In this document: piece after piece, positions 1-7,131 of the stretch
How positions within the stretch are numbered: the stretch's first letter is position 1
How the letters are laid out: each line of letters starts with the position of its first letter
Assembly (NCBI RefSeq): GCF_040362765.1
Contig: NZ_BAABWK010000002.1
Coordinates: 682,001-746,000, forward strand
Source of the DNA: Pyruvatibacter sp. HU-CL02332
GTDB taxonomy: Bacteria > Pseudomonadota > Alphaproteobacteria > CGMCC-115125
DNA: 64,000 bases
Direction of reading: 5' to 3'
Position numbers and translations under genes: made by a program
The notes under the pieces: model-generated
Databases searched by the model: none
Seen by the model: only the letters and a program-made list of their open reading frames with translations
Told to the model about the DNA's origin: nothing

Positions 1-185
1 TCATGAGCCGTATGGCGGAACTCATTGAAGTCATTTCCGATGCTCTGTGCGCCGAAGAACGCAAATCCGCCCATAAAGGCTGCCAGCAGTAAAACGGCGC
101 CAAACCCGCCGTAAATTTTTGCAGAGAGGCCCAGCGTAAAACCGCCGTCCGCCGCTGTGCCAATGCTCTTAAATTTACCCAACAT
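1..185 (-). CDS. Methyl-accepting chemotaxis-type protein, N-terminus only
   Basis: The gene is cut by the left window edge; only about 61 codons from the ATG at 185 are present. A purine-rich ribosome site (GGGGGAT) lies a few bases upstream of the ATG. The visible protein begins with a short basic/polar stretch (MLGKFKSIG), then one strong hydrophobic segment (GAVLLLAAFMGGFAFFGAQ, about residues 27-46), then a soluble stretch with the pattern F..FR..A that usually follows the first membrane helix of chemoreceptors. This fits a membrane-anchored chemoreceptor whose periplasmic sensor and signalling domains lie outside the window. A sensor kinase with the same kind of N-terminus is possible. 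The family call is inference from topology and residue pattern. Confidence 0.5.
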   Translation of the reverse strand, partial: MLGKFKSIGTAADGGFTLGLSAKIYGGFGAVLLLAAFMGGFAFFGAQSIGNDFNEFRHTAH

Positions 186-419
186 GGTATCCCCCATTAA
201 TCGGCATTCAAAAATAGAATGTGATTAAATATGAAGCGACTTACATAAAATTCGGTTAACGGGTTTTGGGCCGTTTGGGCAGCTGTCGCGGGCACAGAGC
301 CGGTGACACGTTGAAACCAAAAAACCATGGTTTTGCCTAGCGTAAAGGATACAGACAGGCGGAAAGACCGCCAAACAGGCGACGCTCACCCAAAAAGACA
401 CCGGGCAACACACGTTCAA

Positions 420-434
420 TTAACGCGCTGTTAA
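420..434. promoter_or_regulatory. Predicted CtrA binding site (TTAA-N7-TTAA)
   Basis: The sequence is an exact match to the full alphaproteobacterial CtrA consensus TTAA-N7-TTAA (spacer CGCGCTG). It sits in the 341-base gap between the leftward chemoreceptor-type gene and the rightward small gene at 527. CtrA is known to control motility and chemotaxis genes, which suits the neighbour. An AT-rich inverted repeat, CTAAT-N3-ATTAG, follows at 462-474. I see no other gene in 186-526. Confidence 0.5.
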
Positions 435-526
435 GAACGCCGATCCTACAAATGTTATTGTCTAATATAATTAGCCGCAGCGGGCGCGAAAGCGCTTGGC
501 GTCTTTGACACTTGAGGGGAACTGTC

Positions 527-751
527 ATGATAGATCAGGCCACCATTCAGACTCTGTTGGAAGAAGCGGATCGCGTTGCCGAAAAGGCGATTGCATTCGG
601 ACCCTGCGATGACATCAGGCCAGTGGATGTCCGCCATGCCCTTGACGACATCGTCAAGACCCTGCCCAACAAGTCGGAGCAGTTGGCGCTTCTCTCGCAT
701 ATCTCGGAACTTGTCGCGTTCAGGCGGGCACTCAATAGGGCCACAGCCTGA
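527..751 (+). CDS. Small helical protein of unknown function (74 aa)
   Basis: I do not recognise this protein. The ATG at 527 is preceded by GAGGGGA with a six-base gap, which is a better start than an in-frame TTG at 512. The product is acidic to neutral and predicted mostly helical, with regular leucine/alanine spacing (TLLEEADRVAEKAIAF, HALDDIVKTLP, ALLSHISELVAF) and no membrane segment or signal peptide. It lies between a chemoreceptor-type gene and a signal-transduction cluster, and a CtrA box lies about 90 bases upstream. A role as a small adaptor or regulator is only a guess. The ribosome site and the tight spacing to the next gene support it being real. Confidence 0.5.
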   Translation: MIDQATIQTLLEEADRVAEKAIAFGPCDDIRPVDVRHALDDIVKTLPNKSEQLALLSHISELVAFRRALNRATA

Positions 752-815
752 GTGCTGTTGCACAGCGGTCACGCAAACGACCCGCGCTTTCTACCTGTTC
801 GAGGAAAACTCTGTC

Positions 816-1019
816 ATGTCTAACGTGGTACGTCTCAACCGGACGCATTCACCCGCCGTCCGCCCCACTGGTACCGATGCGGTGACTGATGCCGTCGTGC
901 CGATGGAGCTTCTTCAACAGCTAAAGGTCCTGTCGAAGAGACTGGTCAACGAAATGGAAGCTCTGAGCGACGTCCTTGTCGAGGAACGCGATGCCGCGTC
1001 CAAAGACGACGCGTGCTAG
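816..1019 (+). CDS. Small protein of unknown function (67 aa)
   Basis: I do not recognise this protein. The ATG at 816 has GAGGAAA eight bases upstream. A longer reading in the same frame from 576 overlaps the gene at 527 and has no ribosome site, so I reject that start. The N-terminal third is polar and probably disordered; the C-terminal half is a likely amphipathic helix (PMELLQQLKVLSKRLVNEMEALSDVLVEERD) ending in an acidic tail with a terminal Cys. It follows the 74-aa gene by 64 bases and is probably co-transcribed with it. Its stop codon lies inside a CTAG that also holds the stop codon of the convergent MarR gene. Confidence 0.5.
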   Translation: MSNVVRLNRTHSPAVRPTGTDAVTDAVVPMELLQQLKVLSKRLVNEMEALSDVLVEERDAASKDDAC

Positions 1020-1504
1020 TCAAACATTTCAGAGTCGGTCACGATGAGGGCTGTGAGCCCGGCTACCAAGCCATCAAACTGGTCCCGGTCAAGCGTCAAC
1101 AGCAGTTCGGCCACTGATGCTGCGGGATCTGACTTGAGCAGTTTACGCCCAGCATCGGTGACAACAACCTCACAGCGGCGCCGATCTTCCGGGGGGCGTT
1201 CATAGGCCACCAGGTCCCGTTGCCGCAGGCGAGAGATAGTTTGCGATGCGCTTGAGGGAGACACTCGAAAAAACTCGGCGAATTCCCCAATCGTATTGCG
1301 GGCAGAAGCATCTGCAAAGAACCGCAGCGCCAACCATTGAGTACTGGTCAAGTCGGTGCCGTCACTCTTCTGAGCCAACAGCCGCGCTGCCACTTCCATA
1401 AGATCGACGGCCGCAAGCGCGGCACGGCGATCACGCACGGCCCGCGTTGATGCTTTGGTGTGCACACCGTTGCGGATCGTTCGTTCCGTACGGGCAACGT
1501 CCAT
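1016..1504 (-). CDS. MarR-family transcriptional regulator
   Basis: The 162-aa product carries a winged helix-turn-helix of the MarR type: a helical dimerisation region (residues 20-60), recognition region TIGEFAEFFRVSPSSASQ, and wing RDLVAYERPPEDRRR followed by VVVTDAGRKLL, a typical MarR wing and post-wing sequence. The ATG at 1504 has GGAGG seven bases upstream; the GTG at 1513 is too close to that ribosome site. MarR proteins are dimeric repressors that usually respond to small phenolic or oxidative ligands. It is divergent from the pseudokinase/receiver gene across about 490 bases that hold two inverted repeats, so control of itself and of that gene is a reasonable inference. It ends on the same CTAG as the opposing small gene. 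Confidence 0.85.
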   Translation of the reverse strand: MDVARTERTIRNGVHTKASTRAVRDRRAALAAVDLMEVAARLLAQKSDGTDLTSTQWLALRFFADASARNTIGEFAEFFRVSPSSASQTISRLRQRDLVAYERPPEDRRRCEVVVTDAGRKLLKSDPAASVAELLLTLDRDQFDGLVAGLTALIVTDSEMFD

Positions 1505-1756
1505 ATGAAGCACCCTCCAAATTCAGGTGAGCCGGAGTACCGACGACTGGCGCAGTTCCGGGTGGTCACACAAACCGGTATGCCCAAATTGGAAACAGAG
1601 CATGACCAAGTAACTTAACAAAGTGAACAATCTACTAACACATACTGTGCGGAGCTAGCGCCTAAATGACCGGGCCATTCTTTTTGCCCGGAGACACATC
1701 GCGTCTCCTGTAAATCCGTCCTCTGGAACACAGGTTAAGCGCGATTCTATATAATT

Positions 1757-1777
1757 GATACAACTTTTGATTGTATC
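1757..1777. promoter_or_regulatory. Inverted repeat in divergent intergenic region (GATACAA-N7-TTGTATC)
   Basis: Perfect 7-base arms with a 7-base spacer lie in the gap between the MarR gene and the pseudokinase/receiver gene. A TATAAT hexamer at 1750-1755 abuts the left arm. The size and symmetry suit a dimeric wHTH repressor such as the neighbouring MarR protein, but this is inference. Confidence 0.35.
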
Positions 1778-1919
1778 GACGTGTAAGCGCTTCCCAAGAC
1801 ATAGGTCAACCCTTGCCACGAGCGTCAGACCAGCTACTCTGACTCAGAGTCATATTTTGGAACACCAGAAAACAGCCTAGGTGGAAGACACTAATTTGAT
1901 GTCGTTTTGTTAATTCAAT

Positions 1920-1937
1920 AATGTAATATTTTACATT
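1920..1937. promoter_or_regulatory. Inverted repeat upstream of receiver-fusion gene (AATGTAA-N4-TTACATT)
   Basis: This is a perfect 18-base palindrome-type element, 7-base arms around TATT, ending 61 bases before the ATG at 1999. The position fits an operator or activator site for the downstream gene. It differs in sequence from the other inverted repeat at 1757-1777. The rest of 1505-1998 shows no gene. Confidence 0.4.
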
Positions 1938-1998
1938 AGAATCACTTCGTCGAGGGTCAATTGCTGGCTAGTAAGCCGGTAGCGCTAGGGACTTGAAG

Positions 1999-3123
1999 AT
2001 GCCTACAGAAGCTACCCAGAGCATTGATGCCCTGTCTGATGCCCTGTCTGGACTCGGTTTCGACTTACGGACGCTGCTCAGTGAGCTGACCGTGGTGCTG
2101 AATAAAACCTATGTGGACGACACGATCAGCGCTCCTCCGCCAGACATCCGGCACAGGGTCGAAACTCTCTCAACCGAACTGGAACTGAAGGTCTGCGACC
2201 TGCTCGACCTGAGCACCATCGCGGCAAACAGCTTTGAACCGGAATGGGACGACCTATCATTGCAGGATCTGTCTGACCTGATCCTAGGCTCCATGCCAAG
2301 CACCATCCACGTTGATGCAGATCCAGTCTTGCTTAAGAACGGGAGCACCCGCGTTAGTATTGATGGACGACGCGTCAGCCGTGCTGTCGCCATGCTGACG
2401 GAGGACTTGTCCAGGCAGCATATGCCAGGCACGAGATACACACTTTCCTGGGCCGTCGACACTGTCCCGGACATGCTGCTGATGACCGTCACGCCAAATG
2501 AAGCGCCGGATGCGGTAGTGCCCGCCGAACCGAAAATTGATACTTCAGGGGCACTCCGCGGACTGGCCAACCTGCTTCTGGAAGGTATTGGCGGGAAGCA
2601 CCATGATGGCCACGAGACCAGCGGCTCCTCGGGAGTTACCATTGAGATCCCGGTCAAGTCTTTAACGCGCTCACATGGCGAAGCACCGACGCACGATGCG
2701 AGTGATGCAGACGCGATACTGCATATCCTTATTGTCGACGACAACTCAGCCAACCGTCTGCTGCTTGAGCGCATGGTGACGGCGCTGGGGCATCAATCGG
2801 AAACTGCCAACGATGGCAATGCGGGTCTCAGCGCGTTCGGCAGGTCCAATTTTGACGTTGTCCTCATGGACATCATGATGCCGGTCATGGACGGTGTGGA
2901 ATGCATGAAGCTTATGCGCCGACTGAACCGCGACACACCTGTGGTGGCGTGTACGGCCCACGCCATGCCTGGCGACAGTGATCGCTTTCTCGCTGAGGGG
3001 TTCGATGACTACCTCAGCAAGCCGATCGCCATGCCTCATCTGTCCAAGATTCTTGCCCGCTATGCGTCGAGCATGGATCGGGTGGCTCCTGATGGCCATG
3101 CCGGCCGCGAGTCCGACAACTAG
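1999..3123 (+). CDS. Pseudo-histidine-kinase fused to C-terminal receiver domain
   Basis: The 374-aa protein has a clear receiver domain at residues 245-365: acidic pocket LIVDDN, phospho-acceptor D291 in VVLMDIMMPVMDG, conserved Thr/Ala near CTAHA and the Lys in LSKPI. The first 230 residues read like a worn-down kinase core. GFDLRTLLSELTVVL sits where SHEIRTPL would be, with no His; DADPVLLKN...RRVSRAVAMLTEDL resembles the N-box region without its Asn; and ALRGLANLLLEGIGG...GVTIEIPV resembles the G2 box and end of a HATPase domain without the glycine loop. It probably cannot phosphorylate itself and may receive phosphate from a partner kinase. The start is the ATG at 1999; an in-frame TTG lies two codons earlier. 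The receiver call is firm; the pseudokinase reading is my alignment by eye. Confidence 0.8.
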   Translation: MPTEATQSIDALSDALSGLGFDLRTLLSELTVVLNKTYVDDTISAPPPDIRHRVETLSTELELKVCDLLDLSTIAANSFEPEWDDLSLQDLSDLILGSMPSTIHVDADPVLLKNGSTRVSIDGRRVSRAVAMLTEDLSRQHMPGTRYTLSWAVDTVPDMLLMTVTPNEAPDAVVPAEPKIDTSGALRGLANLLLEGIGGKHHDGHETSGSSGVTIEIPVKSLTRSHGEAPTHDASDADAILHILIVDDNSANRLLLERMVTALGHQSETANDGNAGLSAFGRSNFDVVLMDIMMPVMDGVECMKLMRRLNRDTPVVACTAHAMPGDSDRFLAEGFDDYLSKPIAMPHLSKILARYASSMDRVAPDGHAGRESDN

Positions 3124-3149
3124 TGCAACAGGCCGCCGCGAGGCCTACG

Positions 3150-3164
3150 GCTAATAATATTAGC
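3150..3164. promoter_or_regulatory. AT-rich inverted repeat before the CheY-like gene (GCTAATA-N1-TATTAGC)
   Basis: Seven-base arms around a single A lie 60 bases before the ATG at 3224, in the 100-base gap after the receiver-fusion gene. A related element (CTAAT-N3-ATTAG) lies upstream of the small gene at 527. It could be an operator; too little GC for a strong terminator and no T-run follows. Confidence 0.25.
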
Positions 3165-3223
3165 GAATTATATAGATGTTCTGAATAGCCTTGTACCCGT
3201 CATAGACTAGGGGACTAAGGCAA

Positions 3224-3715
3224 ATGGCAGGCGAAATTACCAGATCCAGCGTGCTGATTGTTGATGACAATCTTCACATGCTCCGCATTCATGAAGCGAT
3301 ACTCAGAGCCGCGCGGTGCAGAAGCGTTGTCGCTGTTCGTGACCCCGTTATGGGGCTAGAGCGGATGCGCCAGAATCCCTTCGATGCGATTATCGTTGAT
3401 TTAAACATGGAACCCATCGATGGCATCGAGTTCATTGAGATGGTTCGCAAGGCTACCGACATCCAAACCACACAAATCCCGATCGTCGTCTGCTCGGGCC
3501 ACTCAGAAATCTGGCGCATCAAGGCAGCGAGGGATGCCGGGTGCAATGAATTCGTTGCCAAGCCAGTTAGTGCTGAGAACCTGCTCAACAAACTGAATAC
3601 GGCACTCTCCAAACCGCGGCATTTCGTGAGCGAGGCCAAGTACAAGGGACCGGACCGACGCCGGACCGGCCATACTGACCGCGAGGTCGACGAGCGTCGT
3701 GCCCAAGAGCACTGA
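3224..3715 (+). CDS. CheY-like response regulator with GPDRRR tail
   Basis: The 163-aa protein is a single receiver domain: LIVDDN acidic pair near the N-terminus, phospho-acceptor D59 in AIIVDLNMEPIDG, Ser/Gly in VVCSGHSE, and Lys in VAKPVSAENLL. After the receiver comes a charged tail with YKGPDRRRTGH. This Y-x-GPDRRR motif is common at the end of alphaproteobacterial single-domain regulators. There is no DNA-binding output domain, so signal output must be by protein contact. It lies between the pseudokinase/receiver gene and the BLUF gene, all reading right, and could take phosphate from either hybrid kinase nearby. The ATG at 3224 follows AAGGCAA. Confidence 0.9.
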   Translation: MAGEITRSSVLIVDDNLHMLRIHEAILRAARCRSVVAVRDPVMGLERMRQNPFDAIIVDLNMEPIDGIEFIEMVRKATDIQTTQIPIVVCSGHSEIWRIKAARDAGCNEFVAKPVSAENLLNKLNTALSKPRHFVSEAKYKGPDRRRTGHTDREVDERRAQEH

Positions 3716-3787
3716 GCAGGCTCCTTCAGCTACACACACAGTTGGTCATTGCGGAAACACCAAGCCACAGCTGGGGGAGCTGTAACG

Positions 3788-4249
3788 ATGACGATGACCT
3801 TGTCCGGACCGGTACGGCGTCTTGTTTACACTTCCAAAGCCATGCCCGGTCTCGCAGAAGATGATCTGGCGGCCATCCTGGAGACATCCGATTTGCACAA
3901 CACGGCAGCGGGTATCACCGGTGCGCTGGTATTCCACATGGGTTGTTTTGTGCAGGTGATAGAGGGTGCACCCTTGTCTATCGAAGCACTTATGGAATCC
4001 ATCACCCATGATCGCCGTCACCGTGACATCGTGATCCAATGTGATGTGGCCGCGGACCGAAAACACTTTGACCGCTGGGTGATGTCGTTTGTCGGGATGA
4101 CACAACGTAACAGCTCATCTGCTATCCTGGTGCGAGACGCAAATGCAACCCGATGCCTCGTGGAAGGCGAAAACATAGAATCGCTGGCTGGCCAGCTGGA
4201 CGACCTGTTCCTCGCAACATACAGGGCAAGCCCTGCCGCCATTTCCTGA
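3788..4249 (+). CDS. BLUF-domain blue-light sensor protein
   Basis: The 153-aa protein has an FAD-binding BLUF domain over residues 9-105. The photochemical residues line up with AppA: Y14 (AppA Tyr21), N38 (Asn45), Q56 in FVQVIEG (Gln63), W97 (Trp104) and M99 (Met106), with the same spacings, so the photocycle should be intact. The remaining 50 residues form a short C-terminal tail with no known output domain, so this is a short BLUF that likely signals through a partner protein. I start at the ATG at 3788, which has GGGGGAG eight bases upstream; a longer reading from a TTG at 3749 would run through that site. It sits between a CheY-like regulator and a hybrid kinase with LOV-like PAS domains, which suggests joint control of one response by blue light. 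Confidence 0.92.
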   Translation: MTMTLSGPVRRLVYTSKAMPGLAEDDLAAILETSDLHNTAAGITGALVFHMGCFVQVIEGAPLSIEALMESITHDRRHRDIVIQCDVAADRKHFDRWVMSFVGMTQRNSSSAILVRDANATRCLVEGENIESLAGQLDDLFLATYRASPAAIS

Positions 4250-4352
4250 ACTATTCAAACACCAACCCGACCGGCCTGATCCTTCTCTTAAAATTGCATC
4301 GTCATGGGTGCTCGTGCATTCGTCATTCACGCGATTGCATGTAACATATGCG

Positions 4353-4367
4353 TTAATGTGGAAGTAA
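4353..4367. promoter_or_regulatory. Near-match CtrA site upstream of hybrid kinase
   Basis: TTAA-N7-GTAA matches seven of the eight defined bases of the CtrA box and lies 60 bases before the ATG at 4427. A one-base mismatch makes it weaker evidence than the site at 420-434. The gap 4250-4426 shows no gene. Confidence 0.25.
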
Positions 4368-4426
4368 CTTAAAGACTCCACAGTTGGATATGCCTGGGCA
4401 GGGCGATCAATTAGGGGACGAAGGCC

Positions 4427-6796
4427 ATGCAGCTTGATGCTGTAATCAGCAGCCTACCGTGGCACATGCGCGATGCGGTAATCATCGCCACCACAGAATC
4501 AATCGATCATCCTGGCCCTAGGGTCGTGTGGTGCAACGATGCCTTCACCGAAATGACCGGCTACAGCCGCGAGGAGATCGTCGGCAACTCGCCCCGAATT
4601 CTGCAGGGCGCGGATACCGACCTGGAAACAAAACATCGCATCCGCGATGCGCTTACCAATTGGTCCAGCATCCGCGAAGAAATCCGAAACTACAGGAAAG
4701 ATGGGACAGAGTTCTGGGCCGAGCTCGACATTCGTCCGGTTGCGGATGAATCCGGCTGGTTCCACTACTGGGTGGCCATCCAGCGTGACGTCACCGTGCG
4801 TAAACGGCAGGAGCAGGAAATCACCCGCAGGATGGATCTGCTGGCAAAGGAAAAAGCCGAACTTGCCAAGCGAGAAGGTGATCTTCAGCTGCAGAGCCTT
4901 GTCGCGCGACACACCTCAGAAGCGGTTGTCATTACGGATGCTGATGGCAAGACTGTCTGGGTCAATGACAGCTTCACTGCGCTGTCAGGGTATGACATGT
5001 CCGACATGATAGGCCGTTCCCCCGGCGACGTATTGCAGGGGCCCAATACAGCCAGCTCCGACATCGAACAAATCCAGCATGGCCTTAACTCGAAGGAAAG
5101 CTTCTCTTTTCGAGCTCTGAACAACCGCAAAGACGGCAAGGAATATTGGGTTTCGGGTCGTATCTCCCCCGTGTTCAGTCGCTGCGGCACGCTCATCAAC
5201 TATATTGGTGTGCAACGTGACATCTCTGAATTCGTGACCGTCAGCGAAGAGCGCCGCAGGTTGCTGCATCGCCTCAAGATCACCACGGAAGTAGCTGGCA
5301 TCGGGATTTTCGAGCTCAATACCACAACTGGATCGCTTGACTGGGACGAAAACCAGATGACGATCTACGGGATGGACCCCAGCGAGTTCAGAGGGGTGGT
5401 GAACGACTGGCTCGACCATGTTCATCCAGATTCAGTTGAACTGGCAACTCACGTACTGGAGCAAACGATCGCGACTTGCCAACCCTTCGACCACGAGTTT
5501 CAGATTGTCCGGGGCGACGGAGAAGTGCGTTACATCCGCGCGTTTGGAACGGCCGAAAAACTGGAGAATGGCGACACCATAATGGTGGGGGCCAATCTGG
5601 ACGTCACAGAACAAGCTCGAATGTTGCAGCGCGAATCCGAGGCGAACCGCCTCAAGAGCGAATTCATCGCGAATATGAGCCACGAAATCAGAACGCCGCT
5701 TAACGGCATGCTGGGCATGGCACAACTGCTCGAGCTTTCAGACTTAACCTCGGACCAGACTGAGATGCTGCGTATACTTGCGTCGTCAGGCCAATCTTTG
5801 TTGGCAATCATCAACGACGTTCTGGACCTTTCAAAGATCGAAGCAGGGATCGAGGAATGTATCCTTGAAACCTTCGCGCCTGAGGAGGCCATGGCAACTG
5901 CCGTAGCGTCCATCGAGTCAGCTGCAAAATTGAAGGGTCTGCGGATCATACATGAGGCCAAAGGCTGCATGGGACGAAGGATGGTGGCGGACCGAAAGAG
6001 GATAACCCAGGTCCTTACAAATTTGGTCGGCAATGCGGCCAAATTCACCAACCAAGGCGAGATCCGCATCACAGCAGATTTCGTTGCCGGCGCTGAAATC
6101 GAATTCAGGGTCACAGACAGCGGACCTGGGATTCCCAAGGGTCAACTAAACGAAATTTTCGAGCGTTTTTCACAGGTCGATGGGTCGGCCACACGTAGTC
6201 ATGGCGGCACCGGTCTTGGCTTGGCCATCTCGAGAGAATTTGTGCAAAAGATGGGTGGCAAAATCGGCGTCGACAGCGTTGAAGGCAATGGCGCTACTTT
6301 CTGGTTTCGGGTCCCTGTTGAGGTCCGGACTGAGACAGCTCAGCGCAACCACTTATCAGAAACAGCACACGTGCCAGACGCCACAAATGCCACCCAGAAA
6401 TATCGGGTGCTTCTTGTTGATGATGATGATGTCAGCGCCGACGTCATCGCGCGTGCGTTTGCACATCGGTCTGACCTTGCAGTGACCCGACTGAATCGCG
6501 GAGGGGACGTCATTCCTGAGCTTGAAAAGAGCTACTTTGACATCTTGCTGCTGGACATAAACATGCCAGGACTGTTGGGCACGGAAGTGATCGCTCAGGT
6601 GCGTGCAAGTAACGCTTGGTATGCGCACATACCAGCGGTTGCCTTGACTGCAAATGCGCTGACAGATCATACCCGACAATATCTGGCCGCCGGTTTTGAT
6701 GAACACATTAGTAAACCGGTAGATCTACAGAACCTTCTGGTTGCAATCGAACGACTAACTTCTGAGACGTCGGTTGCCAAGATTGGCGCTCGTTGA
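4427..6796 (+). CDS. Soluble hybrid histidine kinase, three PAS domains plus receiver
   Basis: The 789-aa protein has no membrane segment. Order: LOV-like PAS1 (about 10-125), short coiled coil (125-155), PAS2 (155-275), PAS3 (285-400), HisKA with H419 in [12 protein letters not shown], HATPase with N-box [16 protein letters not shown] and [10 protein letters not shown], then a receiver with D710 in [12 protein letters not shown]1 resembles LOV closely ([16 protein letters not shown]), but the flavin-linking Cys of NCRFLQG is Pro56 here (GNSPRILQG), so normal LOV adduct chemistry is excluded. PAS2 has the same loss. It may bind flavin or another ligand for redox sensing. It lies directly after the BLUF gene on the same strand and is the likeliest kinase partner for the nearby stand-alone receivers. 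AGGGGACGAAGGCC precedes the ATG. Confidence 0.93.
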   Translation: MQLDAVISSLPWHMRDAVIIATTESIDHPGPRVVWCNDAFTEMTGYSREEIVGNSPRILQGADTDLETKHRIRDALTNWSSIREEIRNYRKDGTEFWAELDIRPVADESGWFHYWVAIQRDVTVRKRQEQEITRRMDLLAKEKAELAKREGDLQLQSLVARHTSEAVVITDADGKTVWVNDSFTALSGYDMSDMIGRSPGDVLQGPNTASSDIEQIQHGLNSKESFSFRALNNRKDGKEYWVSGRISPVFSRCGTLINYIGVQRDISEFVTVSEERRRLLHRLKITTEVAGIGIFELNTTTGSLDWDENQMTIYGMDPSEFRGVVNDWLDHVHPDSVELATHVLEQTIATCQPFDHEFQIVRGDGEVRYIRAFGTAEKLENGDTIMVGANLDVTEQARMLQRESEANRLKSEFIANMSHEIRTPLNGMLGMAQLLELSDLTSDQTEMLRILASSGQSLLAIINDVLDLSKIEAGIEECILETFAPEEAMATAVASIESAAKLKGLRIIHEAKGCMGRRMVADRKRITQVLTNLVGNAAKFTNQGEIRITADFVAGAEIEFRVTDSGPGIPKGQLNEIFERFSQVDGSATRSHGGTGLGLAISREFVQKMGGKIGVDSVEGNGATFWFRVPVEVRTETAQRNHLSETAHVPDATNATQKYRVLLVDDDDVSADVIARAFAHRSDLAVTRLNRGGDVIPELEKSYFDILLLDINMPGLLGTEVIAQVRASNAWYAHIPAVALTANALTDHTRQYLAAGFDEHISKPVDLQNLLVAIERLTSETSVAKIGAR

Positions 6797-7131
6797 CGCG
6801 CCTACACTGCCAAAACCAGTCCTGCAGCTACATCTAAACGTTCAACCGCGCTGCTTGTGATGGACAAAACAACGGCAGTATCCGACCAATCGGTTGGCAC
6901 GCCGCCATCACAAGTTGGTGGTGCGAGCAAAGTACCGTCTGCCCCGGACATGTCATGGCCATGAGCCGCTGGCGCCTTTGGCTGTCTCACGGCAGACTCG
7001 GCGTCCACGATTTGGAGTATCCCGCCTTATCAACCTCCCCTGCAGGTGATTCAAATGACCACCGAGGAGGTGGTCGCGTCGCCTGGGGCCAGTCAATGGG
7101 TCGAGTGGGAGGAGCAACAATCAAACGGCGA
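6797..7131. other. Gap between convergent hybrid kinases, no gene seen
   Basis: This 335-base stretch separates the two convergent hybrid kinase genes. Short open frames on both strands lack ribosome sites and recognisable motifs. I see no strong hairpin with a T-run. Confidence 0.4.

Noticed and set aside
576-1019. A longer protein that includes the small gene at 816
   Set aside because: The extension overlaps the gene at 527 in another frame and lacks a ribosome site; the ATG at 816 has GAGGAAA.
1690-1708. GGAGAC-N7-GTCTCC as a terminator after or before the MarR gene
   Set aside because: The stem is short, the T-run lies only on the upstream side of the plus strand, and the position is upstream of MarR rather than after a gene.
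4427-4810. A photoactive LOV domain in the PAS hybrid kinase
   Set aside because: The flavin-linking Cys is Pro56, so adduct formation is not possible despite the close overall similarity.
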